Position numbers and translations under genes: made by a program. Of a stretch of DNA of 64,000 nt, positions 1 through 8,035 are shown one piece after another. The stretch covers positions 46,189 to 110,188 of the forward strand of contig DASYAL010000028.1 in NCBI GenBank assembly GCA_036501365.1. The letters run 5' to 3'. Below the pieces are notes generated by a model that was not told the DNA's origin, searched no databases, and was given only the letters and a program-made list of their open reading frames with translations. The DNA is from CAIKMD01 sp036501365. Its GTDB lineage: Bacteria > Pseudomonadota > Alphaproteobacteria > ATCC43930 > CGMCC-115725. Positions within the stretch are counted from its first letter, which is position 1. Every line of letters begins with the position of its first letter.

Positions 1-404
1 GATTGATGGACGGCGATGACCACCGCGTCCCAGGACGGGAAGACCGCGAGCGCGCGCAGCGGCAAAGCCTCGGTGAAGGGCGGACGGCCCTTATAAGCCT
101 GGGTCAGCGGCGCGTTGGGATTGATCCAGAGCAGCGAGAGCTCTTTGCGCGCCACCTGCATCAGATTGGCGCGCGAGCCGCCGATGCCGAAGGAAATGCC
201 GACGCCGCGATCGGCCGCCGCTTCGGCTTTGGCGTCGATCCGCAGCGAGAGCCGCGTGCCGAGCCGCGAATCGAGTTGCGGCGTGGTGGTGCCGCTGCGG
301 GTGACGCGGCGCGACAGTGAGGTATCGTACAGCGCCGCCGCGATCTCGAGGATGCCTTTGGCGCGCTGAATGCCGGCATTGTAGCGCGGTGGACTGTCCG
401 CCAT
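1..404 (-). CDS. TAXI/TRAP-like substrate-binding-fold protein (C-terminus beyond window)
   Basis: Only the first 134 codons lie in the window; the gene runs off the left edge. The start is the ATG at 404-402, 17 bases after the stop of the flavin monooxygenase upstream, so the two are probably co-transcribed. The stretch INPNAPLTQAYKGRPPF followed by LPLRALAVFP matches in position the INCNPGG-type, LPLRSLLVIP stretch of the protein at 4084-5049, so the two look like paralogues. I see no signal peptide: the N-terminus (MADSPPRYNAG) is polar. The family call rests on similarity to TAXI-type solute receptors and is moderate. The missing signal argues for a cytoplasmic sensor or enzyme-like role, which is inference. 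Confidence 0.6.
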   Translation of the reverse strand, partial: MADSPPRYNAGIQRAKGILEIAAALYDTSLSRRVTRSGTTTPQLDSRLGTRLSLRIDAKAEAAADRGVGISFGIGGSRANLMQVARKELSLLWINPNAPLTQAYKGRPPFTEALPLRALAVFPSWDAVVIAVHQ

Positions 405-421
405 CTCGACCCTCCCCGACG

Positions 422-1621
422 CTAGACGCCGGCCGGAACCACCGGCTCCTTGTCCCAGTCGGCGATGGGATCAAAGGCCCAGACCCATTCGGTGCTGCCA
501 TGCACGCTTCTTTCGCCCGTGCGTATCGCCGCGGTTTGCACCGGCGTGTCGCGCATATGCTTGAAGCGGGCGTTGGCCATCGAAAGCCGCTGCACGCCAT
601 GGACGCGCGGGATGCGGATGCGGCGGAAGTTGGCGAAGGCGATAGCAGGATCGTCTTCCGCCGCGAGCCAGCGGCCGAGGATATACGCGTCCTCGAAGGC
701 CATGCAGGCGCCTTGCCCGGCATTGGGCAGCATGGCATGCGCCGCGTCGCCGATCAGCTGGATGTGGCCGCGGCCCCAATTATCGGTGAGCGGCCGGGTG
801 AACAATCCCCATTTCGAGCAGTCGGTGACGAGGGCTAAGAGCGTCTCGAGCCGCGGCTCGGGATTGGGGAAGCTCCGCCGCATCTCGTCGGCATCGCCGC
901 GTGTCGACCAGCCTTCCGCCACCCATTTGTCGGTGTCCTCCTGGGTGACGATGTTCACGAGCTGCGTGCCGCGAATGTAATAGGCGAGGAGGTGGCAGCC
1001 GGGCCCGACCCACTGGATGTGACCGGTCGGCTCGAGAATCTCTACCGGCACATCGCCGCCTTTGAGGAGCGCGCGCCACACCATCTGGCCGGTATAGCTG
1101 GGATTGTCGTCGCCGTAGAGCGCCTGGCGGACGACCGAGCGCACGCCGTCCGCCGCGATCACGAGGTCTGCTTCGACCGTCGCGCCGTTGGCGAAAGCGA
1201 GCCGAGCGCCAGTGCCGTGCTCTTCGATGCCGGTGAGACGGTGGCCGAGATGGATCCGGGCCGGATCGAGTTCGGCGGCGAGCGCATCGAGCAGATCGGC
1301 GCGGTGAAAGGTGTAATAGGGTGCGCCGTAGCGCGCCGAGATTTGGCGCCGGTCGCGGAATTCCAGGAATTCGCCGGTCTGCATGTTGCGGGTGTAGATG
1401 CCGGGCGAGGAATTCGCGACCGCGGCAACCTTGGCGCCGACGCCGATCGCGATCAGCGCCTTGTTGGCGTTGGGGCTGGTATTCACGGCCGCGCCGATCT
1501 CGCTCAAGGCGGGCGCGGCCTCGTAGACCTCCGCCTGGAGGCCGACGGTCGCCAGCGCATGCGCGGTCGCCAAGCCGGCGAGGCCGCCGCCGACGATCGC
1601 GATGCGATTCTTCTGCTTCAT
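422..1621 (-). CDS. FAD-dependent monooxygenase, salicylate hydroxylase-like
   Basis: A 399-residue class A flavoprotein monooxygenase that would hydroxylate an aromatic ring using NAD(P)H and O2. The dinucleotide motif GGGLAG is at residues 11-16, the DG motif (AADGVRS) at about 157-162, and the second FAD motif GDAAHAMLPNAGQG starts near residue 291, all in the usual order and spacing. Length is normal for salicylate or 6-hydroxynicotinate hydroxylases. I chose the ATG at 1621 because it puts the GxGxxG motif near the N-terminus; an in-frame extension to 1795 is low-complexity and overlaps the upstream gene. It sits 19 bases after another flavin monooxygenase, so the pair probably acts in one pathway. 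The substrate cannot be told from sequence. Confidence 0.93.
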   Translation of the reverse strand: MKQKNRIAIVGGGLAGLATAHALATVGLQAEVYEAAPALSEIGAAVNTSPNANKALIAIGVGAKVAAVANSSPGIYTRNMQTGEFLEFRDRRQISARYGAPYYTFHRADLLDALAAELDPARIHLGHRLTGIEEHGTGARLAFANGATVEADLVIAADGVRSVVRQALYGDDNPSYTGQMVWRALLKGGDVPVEILEPTGHIQWVGPGCHLLAYYIRGTQLVNIVTQEDTDKWVAEGWSTRGDADEMRRSFPNPEPRLETLLALVTDCSKWGLFTRPLTDNWGRGHIQLIGDAAHAMLPNAGQGACMAFEDAYILGRWLAAEDDPAIAFANFRRIRIPRVHGVQRLSMANARFKHMRDTPVQTAAIRTGERSVHGSTEWVWAFDPIADWDKEPVVPAGV

Positions 1622-1640
1622 TCTCGCGCGTCCGGCCTTC

Positions 1641-2846
1641 TCACGGGAACTGGTAGACGTCGTTCGGCAGCGGCGGCAGGCCGAGCGCGTCGCGTCCGGC
1701 GACATGCATCGCCGGCGCGGTCCATTGCGAATGGTTGCCGATCGCGTGGAGATCGCGCCAGTGCCGCTGCAGCGCCACATCGGCGTCGAGCCCATGCGCG
1801 CCGCTCAGCGCGAACAGCCGATCGACCGCGCTCAGCAGCAGCGAGCGCACCAGCACCATGTCGCGCCGCTGCCGCACCGCGTCGATGCGGGTTTTCTTCT
1901 CGTCGTTGAAGGTGGTCGCGGACATTTTCTCGGTGAGGAGATAGGCGAGGTCGATCTCGGCCTTGGACTCGCCGATCGCCGCCTGGGTATTCGCCATATC
2001 GCTCGACTTGCCGCGCGGGCCGGCCGCTTTCGCCGCGATGTATTCGTTGAAGGATTCGAAAGCGCCACGCGCTATGCCGTGCATCGGCGTCATGACGGCG
2101 AAGCCCATGCTGAAGACGAAAGGCGTGCGATAGAGCACGCCGTCATACAGCATCTGTCCGGGCGCGCGACCCATCATCGCCTCGTCGAGACGATAGGTGA
2201 AGGCATGCGGCACGAAGGTCGGCTCGACGACGACGTCGTTGCTGCCCGAGCCTTTGAGGCCGACGCTGTTCCAGACGCGGTCGATGCGGAACTGATCGGG
2301 CTTCAGCAGCAGGTTGATACGCCGCGACCCGCCGTCGTCGCTTTTAACGACGCCGCCGAGAATTGCCCATCGGCAATAATCGCCGGCGGAAGCGAAACGC
2401 CAGCGGCCGCCGACCTCGAAGCCGCCGGTGACTTCCTTGACCTGTCCCGTGGGATTGAACGAGGTCAGGATCGTCGGGTCCGCGTGGCGCTCGTAGACGG
2501 CGCGCTGCGCTTCCTCGGGAAAGAGGCTGAGGAAGATCTGATGCTGGATCAGGAAGGTCATGCACCAGCCGGTCGAGCCGCAAAATCGCGCGACCTCGGA
2601 GACGCAATCGATATGCGTCATCCAATCGGCCTCGAAGCCGCCGAACATTTTGGGCCGTCCCAGCGGCATCAGCCCGGAATCGAGGATCGCCCGGATATTT
2701 TCCTCGGGCATGCGGCGCAGCTCTTCGGCGGCGATGGCGTTGCGCTGGGCGACCGGCGCGATCGATTGCGCGCGCTCGATCGCTTCCTCGTAGCGGATCT
2801 GCATGCCGTGATATTTCGACGAGAAACGGGGGCCGATCACGAACAT
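1641..2846 (-). CDS. Acyl-CoA dehydrogenase-fold flavin monooxygenase (HsaA/TftD-like)
   Basis: A 401-residue protein of the acyl-CoA dehydrogenase fold, closest in pattern to group D oxygenase components such as HsaA. These use FADH2 from a separate flavin reductase to hydroxylate phenols. The segment CGSTGWCMTFLIQHQIFLSL followed by FPEEAQ (around residues 85-115) is typical of that subgroup, as is the C-terminal helical region ending in PLPNDVYQFP. The ATG at 2846 has a good ribosome-binding site (AAGAGG); an alternative TTG at 2873 lacks one. No flavin reductase is visible in the window. It is the first gene of a minus-strand operon with the FAD monooxygenase and the TAXI-like protein. 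Confidence 0.88.
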   Translation of the reverse strand: MFVIGPRFSSKYHGMQIRYEEAIERAQSIAPVAQRNAIAAEELRRMPEENIRAILDSGLMPLGRPKMFGGFEADWMTHIDCVSEVARFCGSTGWCMTFLIQHQIFLSLFPEEAQRAVYERHADPTILTSFNPTGQVKEVTGGFEVGGRWRFASAGDYCRWAILGGVVKSDDGGSRRINLLLKPDQFRIDRVWNSVGLKGSGSNDVVVEPTFVPHAFTYRLDEAMMGRAPGQMLYDGVLYRTPFVFSMGFAVMTPMHGIARGAFESFNEYIAAKAAGPRGKSSDMANTQAAIGESKAEIDLAYLLTEKMSATTFNDEKKTRIDAVRQRRDMVLVRSLLLSAVDRLFALSGAHGLDADVALQRHWRDLHAIGNHSQWTAPAMHVAGRDALGLPPLPNDVYQFP

Positions 2847-2931
2847 GAAAACCTCTTGGCGGCGCGCGTTCAATCGTGGGGTAGCTCGATTCTAGCCCAG
2901 GCGACACCGTCGGCAAGCAAATGAACGCGCC

Positions 2932-2993
2932 GGCGCGCGGCGTTACGCGATGAGAAAATGCGATTTCTCCATCCGTAAAAGGCGCGCGGCGTT
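2932..2993. promoter_or_regulatory. Divergent promoter region with direct repeat and inverted repeat
   Basis: The 243-base gap between divergent genes holds a perfect 13-base direct repeat (GGCGCGCGGCGTT at 2932-2944 and 2981-2993). Between the copies is an inverted repeat GAGAAA-6-TTTCTC (2952-2957 and 2964-2969), which can be extended by GAT/ATC with one extra base. This is the expected layout of a regulator site controlling the monooxygenase operon and the SBP operon. No regulator gene is nearby and the binding protein is unknown. Confidence 0.4.
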
Positions 2994-3089
2994 GCGCTTC
3001 CAGGAGGCTTGGGATAGGACAGGCCGACAAGGGAAGGCCTGACCAACCACTCAGCGAAAGCAGCGGAGGACCCCATCAACACGGAGAGA

Positions 3090-4067
3090 TTGCGCGATGC
3101 GGTTCGCGCCGCCGGCGTCATCGCGCTCGGATTAGCGCTGCTGTCCCGTCCGGCCGCAGCCGACACGGCGCTGGTCGTCGGCAAGGCGGCGCCCACCGCG
3201 GAGGCCGTCATCGCGGTCGATGTCGGCGCGCAGCTCGGCTTGTTCAAGCGGCACGGGCTCGAGCTGAAGATCGTGAATTTCGAAGGCGGCAGCAAGATGA
3301 TTCAGGGTCTCGTCGCCGGCAGCATCGATATCGGCGACGGCGCCGGAACCCAAATGGCGTTCATCGCCAAGGGCGTGCCGATGAAGGCGGTGTGTGAGAA
3401 CACATCGACCCTGCCCTATCAGAGCATCGGTGTGCCGTGGGATTCGCCGATCAAGGCGAAGGAAGAGCTGAAAGGCAAGACGATCGGCGTCTCGGCCGCG
3501 GGCTCGTTGACCGATTGGTTGGCGCAAGAATTGACGCGCGTCGAGGGCTGGGGACCGGACGGCGTGAAGCGCGTGGCGATCGGCACCGGCAGCGCCCCCG
3601 CCGCCGCCTTCCGCGAGCATCTCATCGACGCTTATATCGGGGGCACGACCACTTTCCTGGCGATGGGGGAAAAGAAGGTCGGACGCGTGCTGGTGCCGGT
3701 TTCGGACTATGTCGGCAATATCGCATCGGGTGTGCTCTTTGCCTCCAATCACCTGATCGCCACCAATCCCGACGCGCTGCGCGCCTTCCTCGCCGCCTGG
3801 CTCGAGACCACGCAGTTCATGCGCAGCCACAGAGCCGAGACGGTGAAGATCGAAAGCGCCGTCACCGGCTTCGATGAAGCCGTGACGTCGAAGGAATACG
3901 ATCTGGTGATCGGCATGTTCACGCCCGATTGCAAATTCGATCGCGAATCGCTCGCCAATCTCAGCCGCTCCTTCGTCGAGCTCAAGGAGCTCGATACGCC
4001 ACCCGACATGTCGAAGCTCTATACCGAGGCCTACCTGCCGGCCGCGCCCGGAGCGGCCGCGCCTTAG
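3090..4067 (+). CDS. ABC transporter substrate-binding protein, NMT1/SsuA-like
   Basis: A 325-residue periplasmic binding protein. It has a signal peptide with a hydrophobic core (GVIALGLALL) and a likely cleavage after RPAAA. The mature part follows the NMT1/TauA pattern: QLGLFKRHGLELKIVNFEGG, then a GSIDIGDG stretch and a LKGKTIGVSAAGSLTD stretch. Such proteins feed an ABC importer for sulfonates, nitriles or thiamine precursors, but no permease or ATPase is adjacent. The reading frame begins with TTG at 3090; no better in-frame start is visible and the ribosome-binding site is weak, so the start is uncertain. It precedes the TAXI-like gene by 16 bases in the same operon. Confidence 0.88.
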   Translation: MRDAVRAAGVIALGLALLSRPAAADTALVVGKAAPTAEAVIAVDVGAQLGLFKRHGLELKIVNFEGGSKMIQGLVAGSIDIGDGAGTQMAFIAKGVPMKAVCENTSTLPYQSIGVPWDSPIKAKEELKGKTIGVSAAGSLTDWLAQELTRVEGWGPDGVKRVAIGTGSAPAAAFREHLIDAYIGGTTTFLAMGEKKVGRVLVPVSDYVGNIASGVLFASNHLIATNPDALRAFLAAWLETTQFMRSHRAETVKIESAVTGFDEAVTSKEYDLVIGMFTPDCKFDRESLANLSRSFVELKELDTPPDMSKLYTEAYLPAAPGAAAP

Positions 4068-4083
4068 AAAGGAAGCCCGAGTC

Positions 4084-5049
4084 ATGCTGACCCAGCAGAC
4101 CCCGATTCACACGCCGGCGATCATGCGCTCGCGACTCATGCTCGAAGCGGCGACCGAGCTCGTCGGCGCGAACGAGTGGCGCAACCGCCAGGTGCTAATT
4201 CTGCTGCGGCCGCAGGGCGACAGCCAATGGCGGACGCGCTTCTATGCCAGCGATGGACCGGATTCGGTCGACATGGTGGCAAACGGCGAGGCGGATATCG
4301 CGATCTGCAATCCCGGCGGTGTGCTCGGCATGGCGCTCAAGGGCCGCGGTCCTTACAAGAAGCCGCTGCCGCTGCGCTCGCTGCTGGTGATTCCGCAATT
4401 CGATCAGCTCGGCTTCGCGGTGACCGCGAAGACCGGGCTCAAGACGCTCGGCGATCTGAAGCGCTTGCGCTATCCGCTCAGGGTATCGTTGCGCGGTCAG
4501 CCGGATCACTCCGTCCATCTGGTCTGCAATCAGGTGCTGAGCGCCTACAGCATGTCGCTCGACGACATCGTCAGCTGGGGCGGCAAGGTCGTCTATACGG
4601 AAGGCCTGCCCTACGGCCGCGACCGGCTCGGCGCCGTCGAGCGCGGCGAGCTCGACGCGGTGTGGGACGAGGCGTTGCCGCTCTGGGCGCCGCGCGCGAT
4701 CGAGATGGGCATGCGCTATCTGCCGGTCGACGAGCCGCAGCTGAAGGCGCTCGAAGATGACGGGCTGAAGCGCGCCGCCATCACCGACGCGGAATATCCC
4801 GGCCTCGGCGAGACGGTGTGGACGTTGGATTTCAGCGGCTGGCCGGTGTTCTGTCTCGAAAGCGCGCCTGACGAGCTGATCTACAATTTCTGCGCCGCGC
4901 TCGATGCGCGCAAAGTCCGCGTGCCGTGGCTGGGCGAGGGGCCGCTCCCGCTCGATCGGCTGTGCAAGGACGGCAAGGATGGCGCGCTCTACATACCGCT
5001 CCATCGCGGTGCCGAGAAATTCTGGCGCGAACGCGGTTACCTGCCTTAA
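4084..5049 (+). CDS. TAXI/TRAP-like substrate-binding-fold protein without signal peptide
   Basis: A 321-residue protein with the organisation of TAXI solute receptors: a segment GEADIAICNPGGVL (about 75-88), then LPLRSLLVIPQFDQLGFAV, LGDLKRLRYPLRVSLRG and a later GELDAVWDEALPLWAPRA. The N-terminus (MLTQQTPIHTPAIMRSR) is not a signal peptide, whereas TAXI receptors are normally exported. The start ATG at 4084 is preceded by AAAGGAAG. The protein at the left edge is a probable paralogue. It follows an exported NMT1-like binding protein and may be a cytoplasmic binding or catalytic relative of it. The fold call is reasonable; the function is unknown. Confidence 0.75.
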   Translation: MLTQQTPIHTPAIMRSRLMLEAATELVGANEWRNRQVLILLRPQGDSQWRTRFYASDGPDSVDMVANGEADIAICNPGGVLGMALKGRGPYKKPLPLRSLLVIPQFDQLGFAVTAKTGLKTLGDLKRLRYPLRVSLRGQPDHSVHLVCNQVLSAYSMSLDDIVSWGGKVVYTEGLPYGRDRLGAVERGELDAVWDEALPLWAPRAIEMGMRYLPVDEPQLKALEDDGLKRAAITDAEYPGLGETVWTLDFSGWPVFCLESAPDELIYNFCAALDARKVRVPWLGEGPLPLDRLCKDGKDGALYIPLHRGAEKFWRERGYLP

Positions 5050-5068
5050 CGAGGAATCGCCGGGACGT

Positions 5069-5386
5069 CTAGCCGCGTCGTCGCCGGCGCGATCGCGAGA
5101 TCGCCCGCTCCGGTACCGGCTTGGGTTGCGGGCGCCGCAAGCGCGAGGATTTGGGCGCCGACGGCTCGCACGCGACGATCATCGTGACGAGCTGCGCTGC
5201 GACGCCGGCGGCATGCTGCTCGAGATCGGCGGCGTGCTCTTGCAAACCCGCCCGCGCCAGCGGGTCGTGAGTGAGCTCTGCCAGATCTCTCGCTTGCAAT
5301 GCGAGCTCCCGCAGCCGCTCCACTCCTTGGATGAGTAGATCTGCTTCCATGGTGTTCCGTGTCTCGTCGCTTGCGTCTCTCGCCAT
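5069..5386 (-). CDS. Small alpha-helical hypothetical protein
   Basis: A 105-residue protein that I do not recognise. Residues about 13-70 form a heptad-like amphipathic helix pair rich in Glu, Leu, Ala and Gln (ADLLIQGVERLRELALQA, then a second helix LQEHAADLEQHAAGVAAQL). The C-terminus is Pro/Arg-rich and basic. The pattern resembles short coiled-coil proteins common in rhizobia and looks like true coding sequence rather than a GC shadow. Two starts are possible: ATG at 5386 or ATG at 5350 (93 residues), and the latter has a slightly better ribosome-binding site. It is convergent with the TAXI-like gene. Confidence 0.55.
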   Translation of the reverse strand: MARDASDETRNTMEADLLIQGVERLRELALQARDLAELTHDPLARAGLQEHAADLEQHAAGVAAQLVTMIVACEPSAPKSSRLRRPQPKPVPERAISRSRRRRRG

Positions 5387-5499
5387 CGTCAGACAGCATA
5401 CGAAAGAAAGAGGCGTTTCTATGACCGATGTCGTTGCGTCTGGTGGATCATGAGGCGCTTGTAAGGAACTCGACGCATCGACTCGACGTTGGACGCCTT

Positions 5500-5531
5500 A
5501 TGAAGCGCGACCGATTATGAAGCGCGACCGA
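5500..5531 (+). repeat. 15-base tandem direct repeat duplicating a start region
   Basis: ATGAAGCGCGACCGA occurs at 5500-5514 and again at 5517-5531, a 17-base period. The second copy is the start of the lipoprotein gene. The first copy opens a frame that stops after six codons at TGA, whose bases overlap the second ATG. It may be a recent tandem duplication or a tiny leader reading frame that tunes translation. Confidence 0.75.
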
Positions 5532-6065
5532 GCCTTTGCGCGTGATCATGAATTTGCCGCGAAGTCGTGCTGCATTCCGCCACTTATCTTTTTCGTCGCG
5601 GCTCTCGCGCTCTCGGGTTGCTCGAGCAACGGCACGGCCGTCGACTCGGCGATCAGCGCCGCGTCGACGGCGGGCATCGCGTCTGGCGTGACCTCGGCCA
5701 CGGGGAGTGCCCTTATCGGCACCGCCGCCGGCATCGGCGCCGGCATCGGTATCGATGCCGGTATCAAATATGTCGAGCGGCGGATTCACCGCAATGCGCA
5801 GGACGCGGTCGCGGTCGCGGCGGGCCCGCTCAAGGTCGGGCAGTCGGTACGCTGGCACATCGATCATTGGCTGCCGCTGACCGAGAAGCACGGAACCGTC
5901 GAGGTCGCGCGCAGCTTCGGCTCGGCCATTCCGTGCAAAGATGTCGTCTTCACCGTCGATGACGACGACAATCTCTACGTCACGACCGTATGCGAGGATA
6001 AGCGCGGCACTTGGCGCTGGGCCCTTGCCGAGCCGACGACCGATCGCTGGGGCAGTCTGCAATAG
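5517..6065 (+). CDS. Putative lipoprotein with glycine-zipper segment
   Basis: A 182-residue protein. After a charged N-terminus there is a hydrophobic stretch (PPLIFFVAALAL) ending in the lipobox LSGC, with Cys at residue 35, so it is probably lipidated. The following region is rich in Ala, Gly, Ser and Thr, with a glycine-zipper-like run (GTAAGIGAGIGIDAGIKYV) that could insert in or lie on a membrane. The C-terminal 90 residues hold two further Cys and an acidic run (DDDDN). No characterised family is recognised. The N-terminus is longer than usual before the hydrophobic core; the start at 5517 is one copy of a duplicated sequence and could be secondary. Confidence 0.75.
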   Translation: MKRDRAFARDHEFAAKSCCIPPLIFFVAALALSGCSSNGTAVDSAISAASTAGIASGVTSATGSALIGTAAGIGAGIGIDAGIKYVERRIHRNAQDAVAVAAGPLKVGQSVRWHIDHWLPLTEKHGTVEVARSFGSAIPCKDVVFTVDDDDNLYVTTVCEDKRGTWRWALAEPTTDRWGSLQ

Positions 6066-6103
6066 CCGGCCGAGCGCGGGCGGCGAGATAGGCCTTATGC
6101 GCA

Positions 6104-6129
6104 ACGCTATATTTATTTGAATATAACGT
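6104..6129. repeat. AT-rich inverted repeat between convergent genes
   Basis: The 214-base gap between two convergent genes contains an AT-rich island unlike its surroundings. Arms 6104-6113 (ACGCTATATT) and 6120-6129 (AATATAACGT) pair over ten positions with one mismatch around a six-base loop. It is not a classical GC stem plus U-tract, so it is only a weak terminator candidate. Nothing else is seen in this gap. Confidence 0.4.
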
Positions 6130-6279
6130 CGGCACGTAACCATCATCAGGAGCATCTCGCATCCGAAGCCTCTGAGACCGAGCGACCAGAAATTCAAAAT
6201 GATCGGACGGCCGTGAGCGGGCTGGCGCTGCCAGACCGCTACGCGCGGTTGATGCCGTCGCGATTGCTGCGGCGCAGCG

Positions 6280-8031
6280 TCAGCGCGCCGGCGCGATGCC
6301 GGCGCGGCGCGCGATCGCGGCATAAGCCAGAAGGATCGGCAGCATCAACAGCAGCATCAGGATGGCGACCGCCGAGCCCTGGCCGTAGGAATCGGACAAA
6401 ACAAGGCTCCAGACGATGATCGAGAGCGGCTGATTGTCGTTGGTCGAAAGCACTACGGGGATGGTGAGTTCGCGATAGGACAAGAGCGCGATCCAGATCC
6501 AGGAATAAAGGATCGCCGGCCGCAGCAACGGCAGCAACACCGCGCGCAGCGTGCCGGCGAGGCTTGCGCCCGCAACCATCGCCGATTCCTCGAGCTCGCG
6601 ATGAATCTGGATCAGCGCGCCGTTGATCATGCGCGTGCCGTAACTCAGCGTCGCGACGACGTAGATCGGCACCAGGATCCAGATCGTGCCGTAGATCGGC
6701 AGCGCGTCGCGCAGCACGAAGAGAGCGAGCAGCCAGGCGGCGACGCTGAACACGATCTTCGGCACGGCATGCGGCAGGAAGGCGAAGAAATCGAAAGCCG
6801 CGCGCCAGCGCAGGCGCGAGCGCAGCACCACCCAGGACAGCGCGACGCTCAAGACCAGCGTGATCGTCGGCACCAGCAGCATCAGCATCGCGGTGTTGCC
6901 GAGGCCGCTGGCGACAAGGCCTTCGGGCAGGTCGCGGAAATTCTTAAGCGACAGGCTGGCGAAGGCCGCGGCGTCGACCGGGCGCAGAAAGGGCAGCCCC
7001 GCCGACCACAGCAATGTCAGGATCGGCAGGAGCTGGCTGACCGCGAGATAAAGCGCGACGAAAGCGATCGCGGACCAGCGCCAGCCACCGAGGCGGATGA
7101 GCGCAGGGCGATAGGCCTTGCCGGTGACGACCGCGTAGCGCGGCGCTTGCCGCTGAACCCGGCCGTACCAGGCGCTGAAAGCGAGGGCGAGGATCAGCAT
7201 GAACACGCTCAGCGTCGCGACGCCGCCATACTCCGGCAGCCCGTCGCTCGGGCTGATCTGCATGTAGACATAGGTCGAGAAGGTGAAGATGCGGGCGCGA
7301 AGGCCGAGGATCGCCGGCACGTCGAAGGTGCCGAAACCGATGGTGAAGATGTAGATGCTCGCGGCGAGAACGCCCGGCCAGGCGAGCGGCACGGTCACGC
7401 CGCGCAGCGATTGCCAGACGCCGGCGCCGGCGATGCGCGCCGCTTCCTCGAGCGATGAATCCATCGAACGGAACACGATCGCGGTCATGACGAAAGCGAG
7501 CGGCGCGAGGCTGAGGCCCTCGACGATTCCCATGCCGAGGAGGCTCGCGATGTTGAACGGCGCAGCGTGGAGCCCGAGCAGCGCTTCGAGCGCGAGGTTG
7601 ATCAAACCAATGCGGGGGTTGAGCAGGAACAGCCAGCCGAGCGCGACCGAAAAGCCTGGGACCAACAGCGCCGTCGCCAGCAAGGTGAAGACGAGGCGCT
7701 TGCCGGGGAAATCGGTGCGCTCGATCAGCCAGGCGAGCGGCAGGCCGAAGGCGAGGGCGACGGCGAGGGCGATCGCCGAAAAGACGCAGGTATTGCCGAC
7801 GACGCGATAGGTGAAGGGCGCGAAAAAGATCTCGCGGTAATGCGCGAATGTGTAACCGAGGCGATAATCGCCCGGTGTGCCCTCGGCGAAGCTCAGCCAG
7901 AGCGTGACGCCGAGCAGCGCGGCGATGACGGCGCTGGCGAAGACGCTCAGGCCCACCATCACCCCTACCGTCGCTTCGCTTCGCCGTTGGGGCGCGGGGC
8001 TTTCGGCGATGCGGTCGGCGAGGACGGTCAT
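6280..8031 (-). CDS. Fused ABC transporter permease, iron(III)/FbpB type
   Basis: A 583-residue inner-membrane protein made of two permease halves, each with about six membrane segments. Each half carries an EAA loop that contacts the ATPase: EEAARIAGAGVWQSLRGVTV in the first half and EESAMVAGASLAGTLRAVLL in the second. This duplicated architecture is typical of FbpB-type importers for Fe(III), thiamine or 2-aminoethylphosphonate. It follows the binding-protein gene by four bases and is clearly its partner. The ATPase that normally completes the operon is absent: the next gene downstream is on the other strand. An ATPase elsewhere must serve it, or the system has lost one. Confidence 0.93.
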   Translation of the reverse strand: MTVLADRIAESPAPQRRSEATVGVMVGLSVFASAVIAALLGVTLWLSFAEGTPGDYRLGYTFAHYREIFFAPFTYRVVGNTCVFSAIALAVALAFGLPLAWLIERTDFPGKRLVFTLLATALLVPGFSVALGWLFLLNPRIGLINLALEALLGLHAAPFNIASLLGMGIVEGLSLAPLAFVMTAIVFRSMDSSLEEAARIAGAGVWQSLRGVTVPLAWPGVLAASIYIFTIGFGTFDVPAILGLRARIFTFSTYVYMQISPSDGLPEYGGVATLSVFMLILALAFSAWYGRVQRQAPRYAVVTGKAYRPALIRLGGWRWSAIAFVALYLAVSQLLPILTLLWSAGLPFLRPVDAAAFASLSLKNFRDLPEGLVASGLGNTAMLMLLVPTITLVLSVALSWVVLRSRLRWRAAFDFFAFLPHAVPKIVFSVAAWLLALFVLRDALPIYGTIWILVPIYVVATLSYGTRMINGALIQIHRELEESAMVAGASLAGTLRAVLLPLLRPAILYSWIWIALLSYRELTIPVVLSTNDNQPLSIIVWSLVLSDSYGQGSAVAILMLLLMLPILLAYAAIARRAGIAPAR

Positions 8032-8035
8032 GCGC

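Noticed and set aside
1602..2924. Plus-strand frame of about 440 codons
   Set aside because: Antisense of the acyl-CoA dehydrogenase-fold monooxygenase; no motif of its own.
5046..5399. Arg/Ala-rich minus frame overlapping the small helical protein
   Set aside because: Composition is that of an out-of-frame shadow; the other frame has heptad helices.
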